A stretch of 64,000 nucleotides of DNA from positions 124,001-188,000 of the forward strand of contig JACJNX010000040.1 in the NCBI GenBank assembly GCA_014695255.1. Direction: 5' to 3'. Under the pieces are notes generated by a model. It searched no databases, was not told where the DNA came from, and saw nothing but the letters and a program-made list of their open reading frames with translations. A program made the position numbers and the translations under genes. This document shows, in pieces, positions 57,522 through 64,000 of the stretch. Every line of letters starts with the position of its first letter. The stretch's first letter is position 1. This stretch comes from Cyanobacteria bacterium FACHB-63 (GTDB lineage: Bacteria > Cyanobacteriota > Cyanobacteriia > Leptolyngbyales > Leptolyngbyaceae).

Positions 57522-57986
57522 ATGCGGCGATCCCTTTGGAAATCCTTGCGTGAGGGACTGAGAGACGATAATTTTCTCGGTTTCCTCGAACGAATCGAAG
57601 GCTGGGTTTCCAAGATCCTGTCGATCATGATGCTGCTGGTGATTTTTCTATCAGTCTTTCAACTCGGCAGAGTGCTGGTTGTTGAACTCACGTCGATTTC
57701 ACCGAATGAAGACTCGACCAGAGTTTTGTTTACAATTTTTGGTTTGTTTTTGAATGTCCTGATCGCGTTTGAGATTCTAGAGAACATAACCGCTTACTTG
57801 AAAAAGCACGTCATTCAAGTCGAGTTAGTCATCGTGACTTCACTGATTGCCGTAGCTCGAAAGATCATCATTCTCGATTTAGAGAAAACCGCTGGACTCG
57901 ATTTAATTGCGCTGGCAGCCGCGATTCTTGCTCTTTCGGTTAGCTATTGGCTGGTTCGCAAAGTTCCCCCAAGAAATCTTCATTAA
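57522..57986 (+). CDS. PsiE family membrane protein
   Basis: A 154-residue protein with four predicted membrane helices (about residues 28-55, 66-90, 97-118 and 125-147), matching the phosphate-starvation-inducible PsiE family, including LNVLIAFEILENITAYLKKHVIQVELVIVTSLIAVARKIII. Function unknown. It is 130 bases after narB and 11 bases before the nitrate reductase associated protein gene, so it may belong to the nitrate operon. Confidence 0.78.
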   Translation: MRRSLWKSLREGLRDDNFLGFLERIEGWVSKILSIMMLLVIFLSVFQLGRVLVVELTSISPNEDSTRVLFTIFGLFLNVLIAFEILENITAYLKKHVIQVELVIVTSLIAVARKIIILDLEKTAGLDLIALAAAILALSVSYWLVRKVPPRNLH

Positions 57987-57997
57987 GGAAGCGATCG

Positions 57998-58459
57998 ATG
58001 AGTGCTTTTTTTCAGTTTGAATCTGATTTTGTTGATTCGCTCCGCTGCATTCCGATGATTGTGCGATACAAGTTAGATACTTGCGGTGTCAAATTAAAGT
58101 TACATCAATGGAATAAGTTTAGTGAATCCGATCGACAACGGACGGTTGATGCACCTTGCAGCACAGAAGATGAGATTCGCAAGTACAGAGAATTATTACA
58201 CCAATTGATCGAGCAGCGTACAGGAGAGACAGCAACGGATTTAGCGATCGACGAGAATCCGCCGTGGAATGATACTGTGAATATTCCTGAAAGCGTAACT
58301 GAACAAGCCGAAAAAGTCGGCGTCACTATTACGCGATCACAGTGGGAATTGCTCACGCCAATTCAACGGTTTGTATTGATTAAGTTAAGTCGATCGTCGC
58401 ATGAGAATGCGAATTTTCTACCTGCTGTGAAGGAATTTCAGGTTGATGCTGCTGACTGA
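57998..58459 (+). CDS. Nitrate reductase associated protein
   Basis: A 153-residue soluble protein matching the conserved cyanobacterial family found near narB. It shows FQFESDFVDSLRCIPMIVRYKLDTCGVKLKL, WNKFSESDRQ, PCSTEDEIRKYRELL and QWELLTPIQRFVLIKLSR. Two conserved cysteines (LRCIP, APCST) and DTCGV could bind a metal or cluster. Its role in nitrate reductase maturation is a proposal from context only. The ATG at 57998 has an AAGGAAG site; the longer frame from 57947 overlaps the PsiE gene and is rejected. Confidence 0.85.
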   Translation: MSAFFQFESDFVDSLRCIPMIVRYKLDTCGVKLKLHQWNKFSESDRQRTVDAPCSTEDEIRKYRELLHQLIEQRTGETATDLAIDENPPWNDTVNIPESVTEQAEKVGVTITRSQWELLTPIQRFVLIKLSRSSHENANFLPAVKEFQVDAAD

Positions 58460-58555
58460 GCCGATTTTACGCATTATTGATCATAGCGGCGCTGCAATTC
58501 AATCTCTGATATCGGTCACAAATTTAGTTTTTGTTGTAGGGTGCGATCGACCCCA

Positions 58556-58969
58556 TTAATTAGGAAATAGAATGACAAAGCCTTCCTGGGTAAAGTGTTT
58601 GTCGTGAGTTAGAACTTCAGTGATTCCGAGTTGGCGCATCGTGTTCATCGAGATGCAATCGGTCAGACTGTATCCTTCGTCGAGCCTAGTTTCCTAGAGC
58701 ACTAAACCTTCTAGAAACGATCGGTGAGATTGTTCGATTACCTCAATATCCGAACCTTCGAGAATGTCTCTGGCTAAATTACCCGCTCTTTGTCGCAGTT
58801 GAGTACCGGACTTTGAGTAGAACGCAAGTAATTCGACTAAAACTTTATCAGTGGTGATGAGCTTACAGGGCTGAAGCGCTCTAAAGCTTTGTCGCACTCT
58901 TTCATGCCAAGTGTCTCCGGGATCGACAAAGGCAATCCAGTAGAATGTGTCTGCAAAGACTTGCCTCAT
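58556..58969 (-). pseudogene. PIN-domain (VapC-like) toxin interrupted by an in-frame amber codon
   Basis: The intact part (58694-58969, 91 codons) encodes a PIN-domain N-terminus: VFADTFYWIAFVD (first catalytic Asp, residue 7) and KVLVELLAF (Glu 46). A TAG at 58696-58694 stops it. In the same frame translation continues to 58556 as ETRLDEGYSLTDCISM and LTHDKHFTQEGFVILF, the expected second half with Asp 104 and Asp 123. The split is one point mutation in an otherwise complete gene of about 137 codons. The truncated product lacks half the acidic site and should be inactive. The start overlaps the antitoxin stop by four bases. Confidence 0.85.
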
Positions 58970-59244
58970 GGAGTTGTTTTCGGTGTTCCGTAGATGTAGT
59001 GGTCGTGCTGCTCTGCACCGTCAGTTGGAAGTTTACTCAGTTCTTCTGACGATAAATCTTTGGTGAAATCTTCTGCGATTTGCCAAATTGATTTACCTGT
59101 TTTGGTCGTAGTGGGCTGATTGTGTTCTTGAGAACTGGAAGAGCGTGTACTCATGCTCTCGGCTAGATGAGCAATGAGGCGCAGTTGTTCTTCAGGGGTT
59201 AGCTGTTCTGCGGCTTGGATGAGTTCACTCAGCTGTTTTGTCAT
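58966..59244 (-). CDS. Antitoxin partner of the PIN toxin
   Basis: A 92-residue protein with a helical N-terminus (LSELIQAAEQLTPEEQLRLIAHLAESM), as in antitoxins paired with PIN toxins, then a flexible Ser/Thr linker and an acidic C-terminus (IWQIAEDFTKDLSSEELSKLP) that could bind the toxin. It overlaps the toxin start as ATGA, the usual coupled arrangement. It appears intact although its toxin is broken. Its ATG overlaps the stop (TGA) of a remnant reading frame of a NACHT C-terminus just upstream. Confidence 0.75.
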   Translation of the reverse strand: MTKQLSELIQAAEQLTPEEQLRLIAHLAESMSTRSSSSQEHNQPTTTKTGKSIWQIAEDFTKDLSSEELSKLPTDGAEQHDHYIYGTPKTTP

Positions 59245-59352
59245 GATCTTGTCTTCTGCTTCTCAATCTCTGATATTGGCAATAATAATGTCTCTTCAAT
59301 TTGCTGTCGCACGTTACGATCGAGTGGTAGTGGCAATTTAGACTATGATCAA
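59241..59352 (-). pseudogene. Remnant of a NACHT-gene 3' end
   Basis: The minus-strand frame ending at TGA 59243-59241 reads VRQQIEETLLLPISEIEKQK, nearly identical to the end of the NACHT C-terminal module at 60087 (VRQDIEETLLLPISEIEKRS). At the DNA level 59258-59300 matches 60098-60140 at 41 of 43 positions. Upstream of this tail the homology fades and a stop appears at about 59353. Its stop overlaps the antitoxin start as ATGA, as if a full NACHT gene once preceded the toxin-antitoxin pair. Confidence 0.7.
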
Positions 59353-59381
59353 AGCCAATCGTTTATTTAATTTCTTCTCGA

Positions 59382-59657
59382 ATGATAGAGATTCATAAGC
59401 AGTATGTGTTTGATGAGAATGGCACTGCAATTGCAGTTCAGATCCCGATCGAGCAATTTGAACAGGTTGAATCTATTCTGAATAAATCTGGTCAGGTGAT
59501 TTTGATGCTTGAAGGTGAGAACGAGGATGCAGCTTGGTTGAATTCAGATCTTTCAAATCTAGGTAGCTCTGGGAATTATGAGTGGCAACCCGGAGAATTA
59601 GAAGCAGGAAAACCGATAACCTTTGTTCCTGGTCATGGACTCGTGATTGAAGAATGA
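59382..59657 (+). CDS. Antitoxin of the MazF-type pair
   Basis: A 91-residue acidic protein (MIEIHKQYVFDENGTAIAVQIPIEQFEQVE start). The short beta-strand start resembles Phd/DUF-type antitoxins, and the last 40 residues (AAWLNSDLSNLG and EWQPGELEAG) could mask the toxin. Its stop overlaps the toxin start as ATGA. No other function is evident; it is named from its coupling to the MazF-type gene. Confidence 0.7.
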   Translation: MIEIHKQYVFDENGTAIAVQIPIEQFEQVESILNKSGQVILMLEGENEDAAWLNSDLSNLGSSGNYEWQPGELEAGKPITFVPGHGLVIEE

Positions 59658-60028
59658 CGACCAGAGCGCTTCAATTTGGTGATGTGGTGACGGCTCGATT
59701 TCCAGAACAAAATCCTCAAGGTCGTGAGCAGGAGGGAATTCGCCCTGCAATTGTGGTTGGTTTTCCGGCTCGATTAGGAGTGCTTCGATTTGATTTGGTG
59801 ATTGTGGTTCCCTTGACAACAAATCGCGGACAAGATTGGGCGATCGCTTCACCCCAGTTGTATCCTGTTTTTCCATCAGGAATTACAGGTTTAAGGTCAT
59901 CCTCGATCGCGCTTTTAGATCAAGTTAGGTCGATCGATGTTCGCAGAATTCTGAATTATCGTGGCAGTCTAACAGCAGAGCAATTCGCTCCAATTCTAAA
60001 TGGACTTCAGCAAATGATTAATGCCTAA
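59654..60028 (+). CDS. Type II toxin, PemK/MazF family
   Basis: A 124-residue predicted sequence-specific mRNA endoribonuclease. MazF features: FGDVVTARFPEQ at the start, GIRPAIVVGF (conserved Arg-Pro), VIVVPLTTN and SSIALLDQVRSIDVRRI (conserved strand with Gln/Arg). The gene appears full length and in frame. It is coupled to the antitoxin upstream and lies between two copies of NACHT-tail sequence. Reading frames and families are seen directly; activity is inference. Confidence 0.85.
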   Translation: MTTRALQFGDVVTARFPEQNPQGREQEGIRPAIVVGFPARLGVLRFDLVIVVPLTTNRGQDWAIASPQLYPVFPSGITGLRSSSIALLDQVRSIDVRRILNYRGSLTAEQFAPILNGLQQMINA

Positions 60029-60086
60029 AAGTATTTCAGATAATGAACTGGCAGGGATTGCATTTGATGGGTTGTGTGCGATCGTT

Positions 60087-60416
60087 TCACTGGCTTCGCT
60101 TCTCAATCTCTGAGATTGGCAATAATAACGTCTCTTCAATGTCCTGCCGTACCTCGCGACTCACATAACAATCGCTATTGAGACAATCTACTAACAGGGT
60201 ATTTGCATCGTAATACTTTTGAAGTAAAGCTCTTTGGGCATTAGTGAACTGCCAATCGTGACCAATATTGCGATACTTAAGCATGAAAGTACGAAGCTCC
60301 TTGCTCAAAAGTTTCTTCAAAGTCTCCGTTAATTTTTCATTTTCAAAAGGTGCTAGAAACTCCTGATAAATTAAGACAGTCTCTCGTTTCCTCAGAGGTG
60401 GCAGAATCGGTAGCAC
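60087..60416 (-). pseudogene. C-terminal module of the NACHT gene, separated by a +1 frameshift
   Basis: This frame encodes the conserved C-terminal module seen in many cyanobacterial NACHT proteins: YRNIGHDWQFTNAQRALLQKYYDANTLLV, LNSDCYVSREVRQDIEETLLLP. The upstream NACHT frame stops at 60343 in TTT TGA; removal of one T from the run of four at 60348-60345 would join the two frames as ...STFENEKLTETL. It has no good start of its own: the first ATG (60416) lies inside the NACHT frame. It is therefore a displaced part of the same gene. Mutation, sequencing error or recoding are all possible. Confidence 0.7.
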
Positions 60417-62367
60417 CTAGAAGAAACGCTTCAATCTGGTCAGAATAAAAATAATTCAACTCAATAGCATTCAATAAACACCACACAAGATTCTGATCGA
60501 AGGCTAACTTGCGTAGGTTCTCTTGTCCATCTTGAAACGCATTTCCGAACAGTATGTCCTCATCTGTAATGCCAAGAGAGCAAAGAAGATTAATATTTAT
60601 GCCCCCATAAGGCTCAATCTGCCCTAGAGAGAAATAGAACGCACGAATAATTTGTCTACTGAATGGAGCCTCAACTGATTGTGCTTTCTCATGAACCCAA
60701 CTCATAAAGCTATAAAGTTTTTCATCGCCTGCCAATAGTCCGTCAACTCTAGTTTTGATTTGTTGTAGAAGGATGCTGGAGTCAGGCAACATATTGACTG
60801 TCAGTAAACAGACTTCTCGCCACCTCAAATCATGAAGCTGTTGGAGCAATAGTTCGTAGGCTGATTTCTTCATTATCTCTTGTGCAACAAAATACTCCTG
60901 AAACGTCAAATGCGAAAACGAGTAGATTCCCGTCGCTCGTGCAACTAATAGCCCATGTTGGGATTCAATCGACTTCAAAACCGCTTCACTATCGACTTGT
61001 AGCGCTTCTGGATCAGTTGCCACATCGGGTAGATTGCGAATGTAATCGCTGATGTAGCCTTCTAGAATCCGTTGTTTAATGAAATAGTCTTTATTTGTAA
61101 AGGTAGTCAGCGCAATCTGGCTTAAGAGGTCTTCTTTGCGCTTGAGTGAGAGTTTCTTGTAAACCTGATCGCGATAAATGCCCCGATTGGCATCCCATTT
61201 TGTCAGCAGAACGCGCAGACCGCGATCGTACAATTCCGCCCGATTCTTCGGAAATTCTAGCGACTCTTCACATTCCAAGCAAATCAGCGTTAGTAACAAC
61301 GGATTCGAGGCTAATTCTTTGATCGGTTCATTGTTGTTGAGATTTTCGATTAACGTGGTCGATCGTTCTTCTGCATGATCCGGATCTTTACATTGGAACC
61401 AATTCAACACAAAGGTTGCAATCTGTTCATCATCAAAATCTGCTACCTCTACTTCAGTAAACTTCTCAAACGTATATTCTTTGGAAGCAATCCGACAGGT
61501 CATCACAAACTGATTCTTCGGATATTGCCTTGAGAATTGCTCAATGTGTTCGATCGTGCGTCGTGTATCTTCTTCGCGCACTTCATCCAATCCATCCAGC
61601 AATATGAGGAGCTTTCCTTGATTGAATAATTGCTCTGCGATCTCAGCATTATTTCCTGCATTCACAATCGATCGAATATAGCTCCTGAGATCCGGCTGCT
61701 CATCTAATTCTGCAAACCGCTTCAACGTGATAAAAATCGGAACGCGATCGCCAAACTCAAGGCTCTCGATACAAGCCATCGCCAAATACTTCAGAAATGT
61801 AGTCTTTCCGGCTCCAGGCTTGCCCAACACCATTGACTTACTGTGCCGCTTCACTGCTTCGAGTCCCAACACTCGCTCTTCAGTAATGCCGCTCAACCCA
61901 AATCGATCGAACTCCTCAAGCGTCGAACCCCTCAGCAATTGCTCAATCTCTAACCGTCTATGCTTGGTCAAGCGCTCCAAGATATTCACATTGGTATAAA
62001 TGCCACGATCGCCCGTTAGCTCGATCGGCTGCGTCATATCCAACACGCGCATCGTGCCGCATTGCTCCTGAATGAACGATCGCACACTTTCGCGAATGCT
62101 TTGCACGATCGCATCAATCTCACTGCTATCAATCGCTGTATCGGACTCTGACTCCCTAATGTTTTCCCAGTTCAGATCCAGCGCTGTGCAAATTTCGATG
62201 AAATTATGTTTGTCGATCGCCTTTCTTGCGAAGAAATTACTGATTGGCTGACGAGTTTTACAATTGATTTCCTCAGCTAGTGCCTCCTGCGTCCATCCTT
62301 GAGCCTTGTAAGCTTTACGTGCAGCTTTAATTCCTTCTTCAGAAGCGCGTAGCGATTGACGTGCCAT
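60343..62367 (-). CDS. NACHT NTPase with N-terminal helix-turn-helix (frameshifted at 3' end)
   Basis: A STAND-type ATPase, 674 residues before the stop. The N-terminal about 70 residues resemble the small DNA-binding-like domain of cyanobacterial NACHT proteins (GWTQEALAEEI, KTRQPISNFFARKAIDKHNF). The NACHT core has Walker A LGKPGAGKTTFL (about residue 182), Walker B LLILLDGLDEV (about 255) and SNPLLLTLICLECEESLEFP. Helical segments follow (SFSHLTFQEYFVAQEIM). Such proteins act in bacterial stress and anti-phage signalling in some lineages. I use ATG 62367 (MARQSLR); the GTG at 62412 is an alternative. The conserved C-terminal module continues in another frame at 60087-60416. Confidence 0.85.
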   Translation of the reverse strand: MARQSLRASEEGIKAARKAYKAQGWTQEALAEEINCKTRQPISNFFARKAIDKHNFIEICTALDLNWENIRESESDTAIDSSEIDAIVQSIRESVRSFIQEQCGTMRVLDMTQPIELTGDRGIYTNVNILERLTKHRRLEIEQLLRGSTLEEFDRFGLSGITEERVLGLEAVKRHSKSMVLGKPGAGKTTFLKYLAMACIESLEFGDRVPIFITLKRFAELDEQPDLRSYIRSIVNAGNNAEIAEQLFNQGKLLILLDGLDEVREEDTRRTIEHIEQFSRQYPKNQFVMTCRIASKEYTFEKFTEVEVADFDDEQIATFVLNWFQCKDPDHAEERSTTLIENLNNNEPIKELASNPLLLTLICLECEESLEFPKNRAELYDRGLRVLLTKWDANRGIYRDQVYKKLSLKRKEDLLSQIALTTFTNKDYFIKQRILEGYISDYIRNLPDVATDPEALQVDSEAVLKSIESQHGLLVARATGIYSFSHLTFQEYFVAQEIMKKSAYELLLQQLHDLRWREVCLLTVNMLPDSSILLQQIKTRVDGLLAGDEKLYSFMSWVHEKAQSVEAPFSRQIIRAFYFSLGQIEPYGGININLLCSLGITDEDILFGNAFQDGQENLRKLAFDQNLVWCLLNAIELNYFYSDQIEAFLLGATDSATSEETRDCLNLSGVSSTF

Positions 62368-62513
62368 AGCAATTGCAGTGAAATTCTTTCCTAATCTTTT
62401 AACCGATTTCACTCAATTCATGCAATTTAGACAATAGATAAGCGCTGGAATCGACAAGCTTTCATACTGCGCCTTGAGAGATTGAGAGTGTAATCACTCA
62501 GAGGTCAATCCCG

Positions 62514-62678
62514 ATGACAACTACAACCAGTCAGACTCAAGCTCAAATTCCTCCCGCACCCGTTCCATTGGAACCGCCTCAAGGAGATCCGACAACGACG
62601 CTGATTCTTGCGATCGCATTTCTTATCAAAACCACTGCCGTCTCGATCGCTATTCTGCTCAAAGCGACTAAGCGCTAA
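62514..62678 (+). CDS. Small single-pass membrane protein (54 aa)
   Basis: A 54-residue frame from ATG 62514 with a GAGG site nine bases upstream. The N-terminal half is Thr/Gln/Pro-rich (MTTTTSQTQAQIPPAPVPLE), followed by one membrane helix (TLILAIAFLIKTTAVSIAILL) and a basic end (KATKR). No family recognised. A shortened copy of its 3' end, with the same trailing DNA, occurs at 62981-63053 beyond the 21-bp repeat array. Confidence 0.5.
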   Translation: MTTTTSQTQAQIPPAPVPLEPPQGDPTTTLILAIAFLIKTTAVSIAILLKATKR

Positions 62679-62694
62679 ATTTCAAACGCGATCG
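62673..62694 (+). repeat. 22-bp direct repeat, left copy
   Basis: The 22 bases beginning CGCTAAATTTCAAACGCGA at 62673-62694 recur exactly at 63032-63053. The left copy covers the last codons and stop of the 54-aa gene. The two copies flank the 21-bp tandem array, as expected for a segmental duplication or an insertion-site repeat. Confidence 0.85.
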
Positions 62695-62733
62695 TCTCCT
62701 CACTCTGCGTTTCACAATCCAACACTCGCGCTT

Positions 62734-62985
62734 GAGTTTCAAATACTCAACGACGAGTCTCAGATACTCAAGCACGAGTCTTAATCACTCAAGCGCGACT
62801 CTCAAATACTCGACGACGAGTTTCAGATACTCAAGCACGAGTTTCAGATACTCAAGCACGAGTCTTAATCACTCGTCGTTGAGTATCTGAATCTGATTCA
62901 CGAGGATTGATCGCTCGCGCTTGAGTCATTAAGACTCGTTCACGACTGTTTAAGCTGCATTGATGAGTCATCAGAGTTCAATGTC
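62734..62985 (+). repeat. Phased array of about twelve 21-bp repeats
   Basis: Twelve consecutive 21-base units (62734, 62755, 62776, 62797, 62818, 62839, 62860, 62881, 62902, 62923, 62944, 62965), each beginning GAGT, GACT or GAGG. In the first seven the unit is GAGT-N7-ACTC-N6, for example GAGTTTCAGATACTC AAGCAC, an imperfect palindrome. Two units (62818 and 62839) are identical. Later units diverge. A degenerate unit precedes at 62713 with ACTC in register. The 21-base period is two helical turns, so all sites face the same side of the DNA. Confidence 0.85.
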
Positions 62986-63037
62986 GAAGAAGAGAACGGC
63001 GATCGCCTCTCTGCTCATTCATACGGTCAAACGCTAA
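62981..63037 (+). CDS. 18-codon micro-ORF similar to the end of the 54-aa gene
   Basis: ATG 62981 to TAA 63035-63037 reads MSKKRTAIASLLIHTVKR. It parallels the last residues of the upstream small gene (KTTAVSIAILLKATKR), and the DNA after the stop is identical (22-bp direct repeat). It may be a truncated duplicate rather than an expressed gene. Confidence 0.3.
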   Translation: MSKKRTAIASLLIHTVKR

Positions 63038-63053
63038 ATTTCAAACGCGATCG
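63032..63053 (+). repeat. 22-bp direct repeat, right copy
   Basis: Exact copy of 62673-62694. It covers the stop of the micro-ORF and closes the 21-bp array region. Confidence 0.85.
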
Positions 63054-63132
63054 CTAACAAGAAATCAATTTGGCGTACAGTGATCAAGAGTTGGGTCGCC
63101 CAACGGTAGCGCCCTTTGTTTCCCAGATTTCT

Positions 63133-64000
63133 ATGTCGATCGCGTCTTCTTCCCTACCCGAACAACTGCTGGATCTTGCCTTACGCTCCGGAGCCGAATG
63201 CGCCGAAGTGTTTCAATCGCAATCGCTGTCTCGTCCGGTCTTTTTTGAAGCCAATCGACTCAAACAACTCGAAAGCACCGAAGCCGAAGGAACCGCCCTA
63301 CGCTTGTGGAAACAAGGTCGCCCAGGATTAGCCGTAGCTTATGGAGCCGTTGAACCTCAAGCACTGGTTGATCGTGCCCTTGCCATCAGTGAACTGAATG
63401 AACCCGAAGAAATCGAACTCTCTCCCGCTTCGCAACTGTCTTATGCCGATGTGGGGCAATCGGTCAGCGTGGAGCAGTTAGTCGAATGGGGCAAAACCGC
63501 GATCGAACTGGTACGCGATCGCTATCCAGAAGTGCTGAGTTCTAGCGGTTGGGATTGTGAAGCGGAAACGACGCGCTTGATCAATTCCCACGGACTCGAC
63601 TGTGGCTATATGGATACGACGTTGAGCGGCTTTCTCGAAGTGGAATGGGTTCGAGGAGATGACTTTCTCAATGTTTCCGATGGGCAAACCGAGCGCGATC
63701 GACTCGATCCGGTAGCGATCGCTCAACAAGTTTTACAACGCTTGGACTGGGCAAAAGAGAATGTCTCAACTCCGGTTGGACGAGTGCCGATTCTGTTCAC
63801 CTCGAAAGCGGTGGATATGCTGTGGGGAACGGTGCAATCGGCGTTAAACGGAAAGCAAGTGATCGAAGGAGCATCACCCTGGAACGATCGACTCGGTAAG
63901 CTGGTGACTTCAGAAGCAATTACACTTTCACAACAGCCGAATGCAGGACCCTTTAGCTGTCCGTTTGACGATGAAGGTACACCGACTCGAATGATTACCT
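63133..64000 (+). CDS. TldD/PmbA family metallopeptidase (partial)
   Basis: The frame from ATG 63133 stays open to the right edge (289 codons visible). Family features: EQLLDLALRSGAECAEVFQSQSLSRPVFFEANRLKQLES near the start, GTALRLWKQGRPGLAVAYG, and the later segment TPVGRVPILFTSKAVDMLW. TldD/TldE proteins process peptides such as microcin B17 precursor and the CcdA antitoxin in E. coli, and in cyanobacteria they usually occur as a pair. The zinc or Glu-rich motif would lie to the right of the window or in the partner, so TldD versus PmbA/TldE cannot be decided. Confidence 0.85.
   Translation, partial: MSIASSSLPEQLLDLALRSGAECAEVFQSQSLSRPVFFEANRLKQLESTEAEGTALRLWKQGRPGLAVAYGAVEPQALVDRALAISELNEPEEIELSPASQLSYADVGQSVSVEQLVEWGKTAIELVRDRYPEVLSSSGWDCEAETTRLINSHGLDCGYMDTTLSGFLEVEWVRGDDFLNVSDGQTERDRLDPVAIAQQVLQRLDWAKENVSTPVGRVPILFTSKAVDMLWGTVQSALNGKQVIEGASPWNDRLGKLVTSEAITLSQQPNAGPFSCPFDDEGTPTRMIT

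Noticed and set aside
62713-62985. CRISPR array
   Set aside because: The 21-base units follow each other without unique spacers and no cas gene is nearby; it is a tandem repeat.
63085-63132. tRNA-like stretch before the TldD-type gene
   Set aside because: The GGTCGCCC...GGTAGCGCC stretch does not fold into a full cloverleaf and lacks a T-loop consensus.

Overview
The window is chromosomal DNA of a cyanobacterium. It carries a light-dependent protochlorophyllide reductase, the carboxysome shell protein CcmO, a ferredoxin-nitrite reductase, an NrtABCD nitrate transporter, NarB, an AgrE/ArgZ-type arginine dihydrolase, SLH-domain proteins, and very frequent GCGATCGC (HIP1) octamers. The nitrite reductase has a plant-type ferredoxin fused to its C-terminus, as known from Plectonema (Leptolyngbya) boryana. 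A filamentous Leptolyngbya-like strain is therefore the best guess (inference).

Layout. 1-1723: sulfate uptake (cysT partial, sulfate-binding protein). 1957-9526: a soluble PQQ-type sugar dehydrogenase, a VanY-type carboxypeptidase, a membrane M41-like protease without an AAA domain, a HEAT protein, small membrane proteins, threonine synthase and a secreted protein. 9713-13329: two closely related Uma2 genes in inverted orientation around holA and a 2H-phosphoesterase-like gene. 13371-19255 (minus): a six-gene block of two DUF2231 membrane proteins, haem-copper oxidase subunits II, I and III, and a GMC oxidoreductase. Subunit II lacks the CuA cysteines, so this is an ARTO-like, probably quinol-oxidising terminal oxidase. 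19603-33630: a beta-helix/SLH surface protein, ccmO, por, a Na+/H+ antiporter, an SLH lipoprotein, DUF3352, an amino-acid-oxidase-like flavoprotein, a peroxiredoxin and a MATE exporter. 33712-41762: agrE, ftsH, another Uma2 gene and alaS. 41854-47194: small and stress-type proteins (CAAD, DUF2382, PRC-barrel), a fourth Uma2 gene, a HEAT protein and a small Rieske protein.

47300-58459 is the nitrate assimilation island: nirA(-ferredoxin)-nrtA-nrtB-nrtC-nrtD-DUF1830-narB, then a PsiE-like membrane protein and the nitrate reductase associated protein. It is headed by a textbook NtcA-activated promoter (GTA-N8-TAC-N22-TA-N3-T). Intercistronic hairpins follow nrtA, nrtC and nrtD.

58480-63060 is an accessory island that looks partly decayed. 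A PIN-domain toxin is broken by an in-frame amber codon next to an intact antitoxin. A MazF-type toxin-antitoxin pair is intact. A NACHT NTPase is split by a +1 frameshift at a T-run before its C-terminal module. Short copies of the 3' end of the NACHT gene lie beside the toxin-antitoxin modules. Next to this is a helically phased array of about twelve 21-bp repeats flanked by 22-bp direct repeats. The window ends inside a TldD/PmbA-family gene.

The observations most worth following are the CuA-less oxidase operon with GMC and DUF2231 partners, the NACHT/toxin-antitoxin island with its repeated gene tails and possible recoding site, and the 21-bp phased array.
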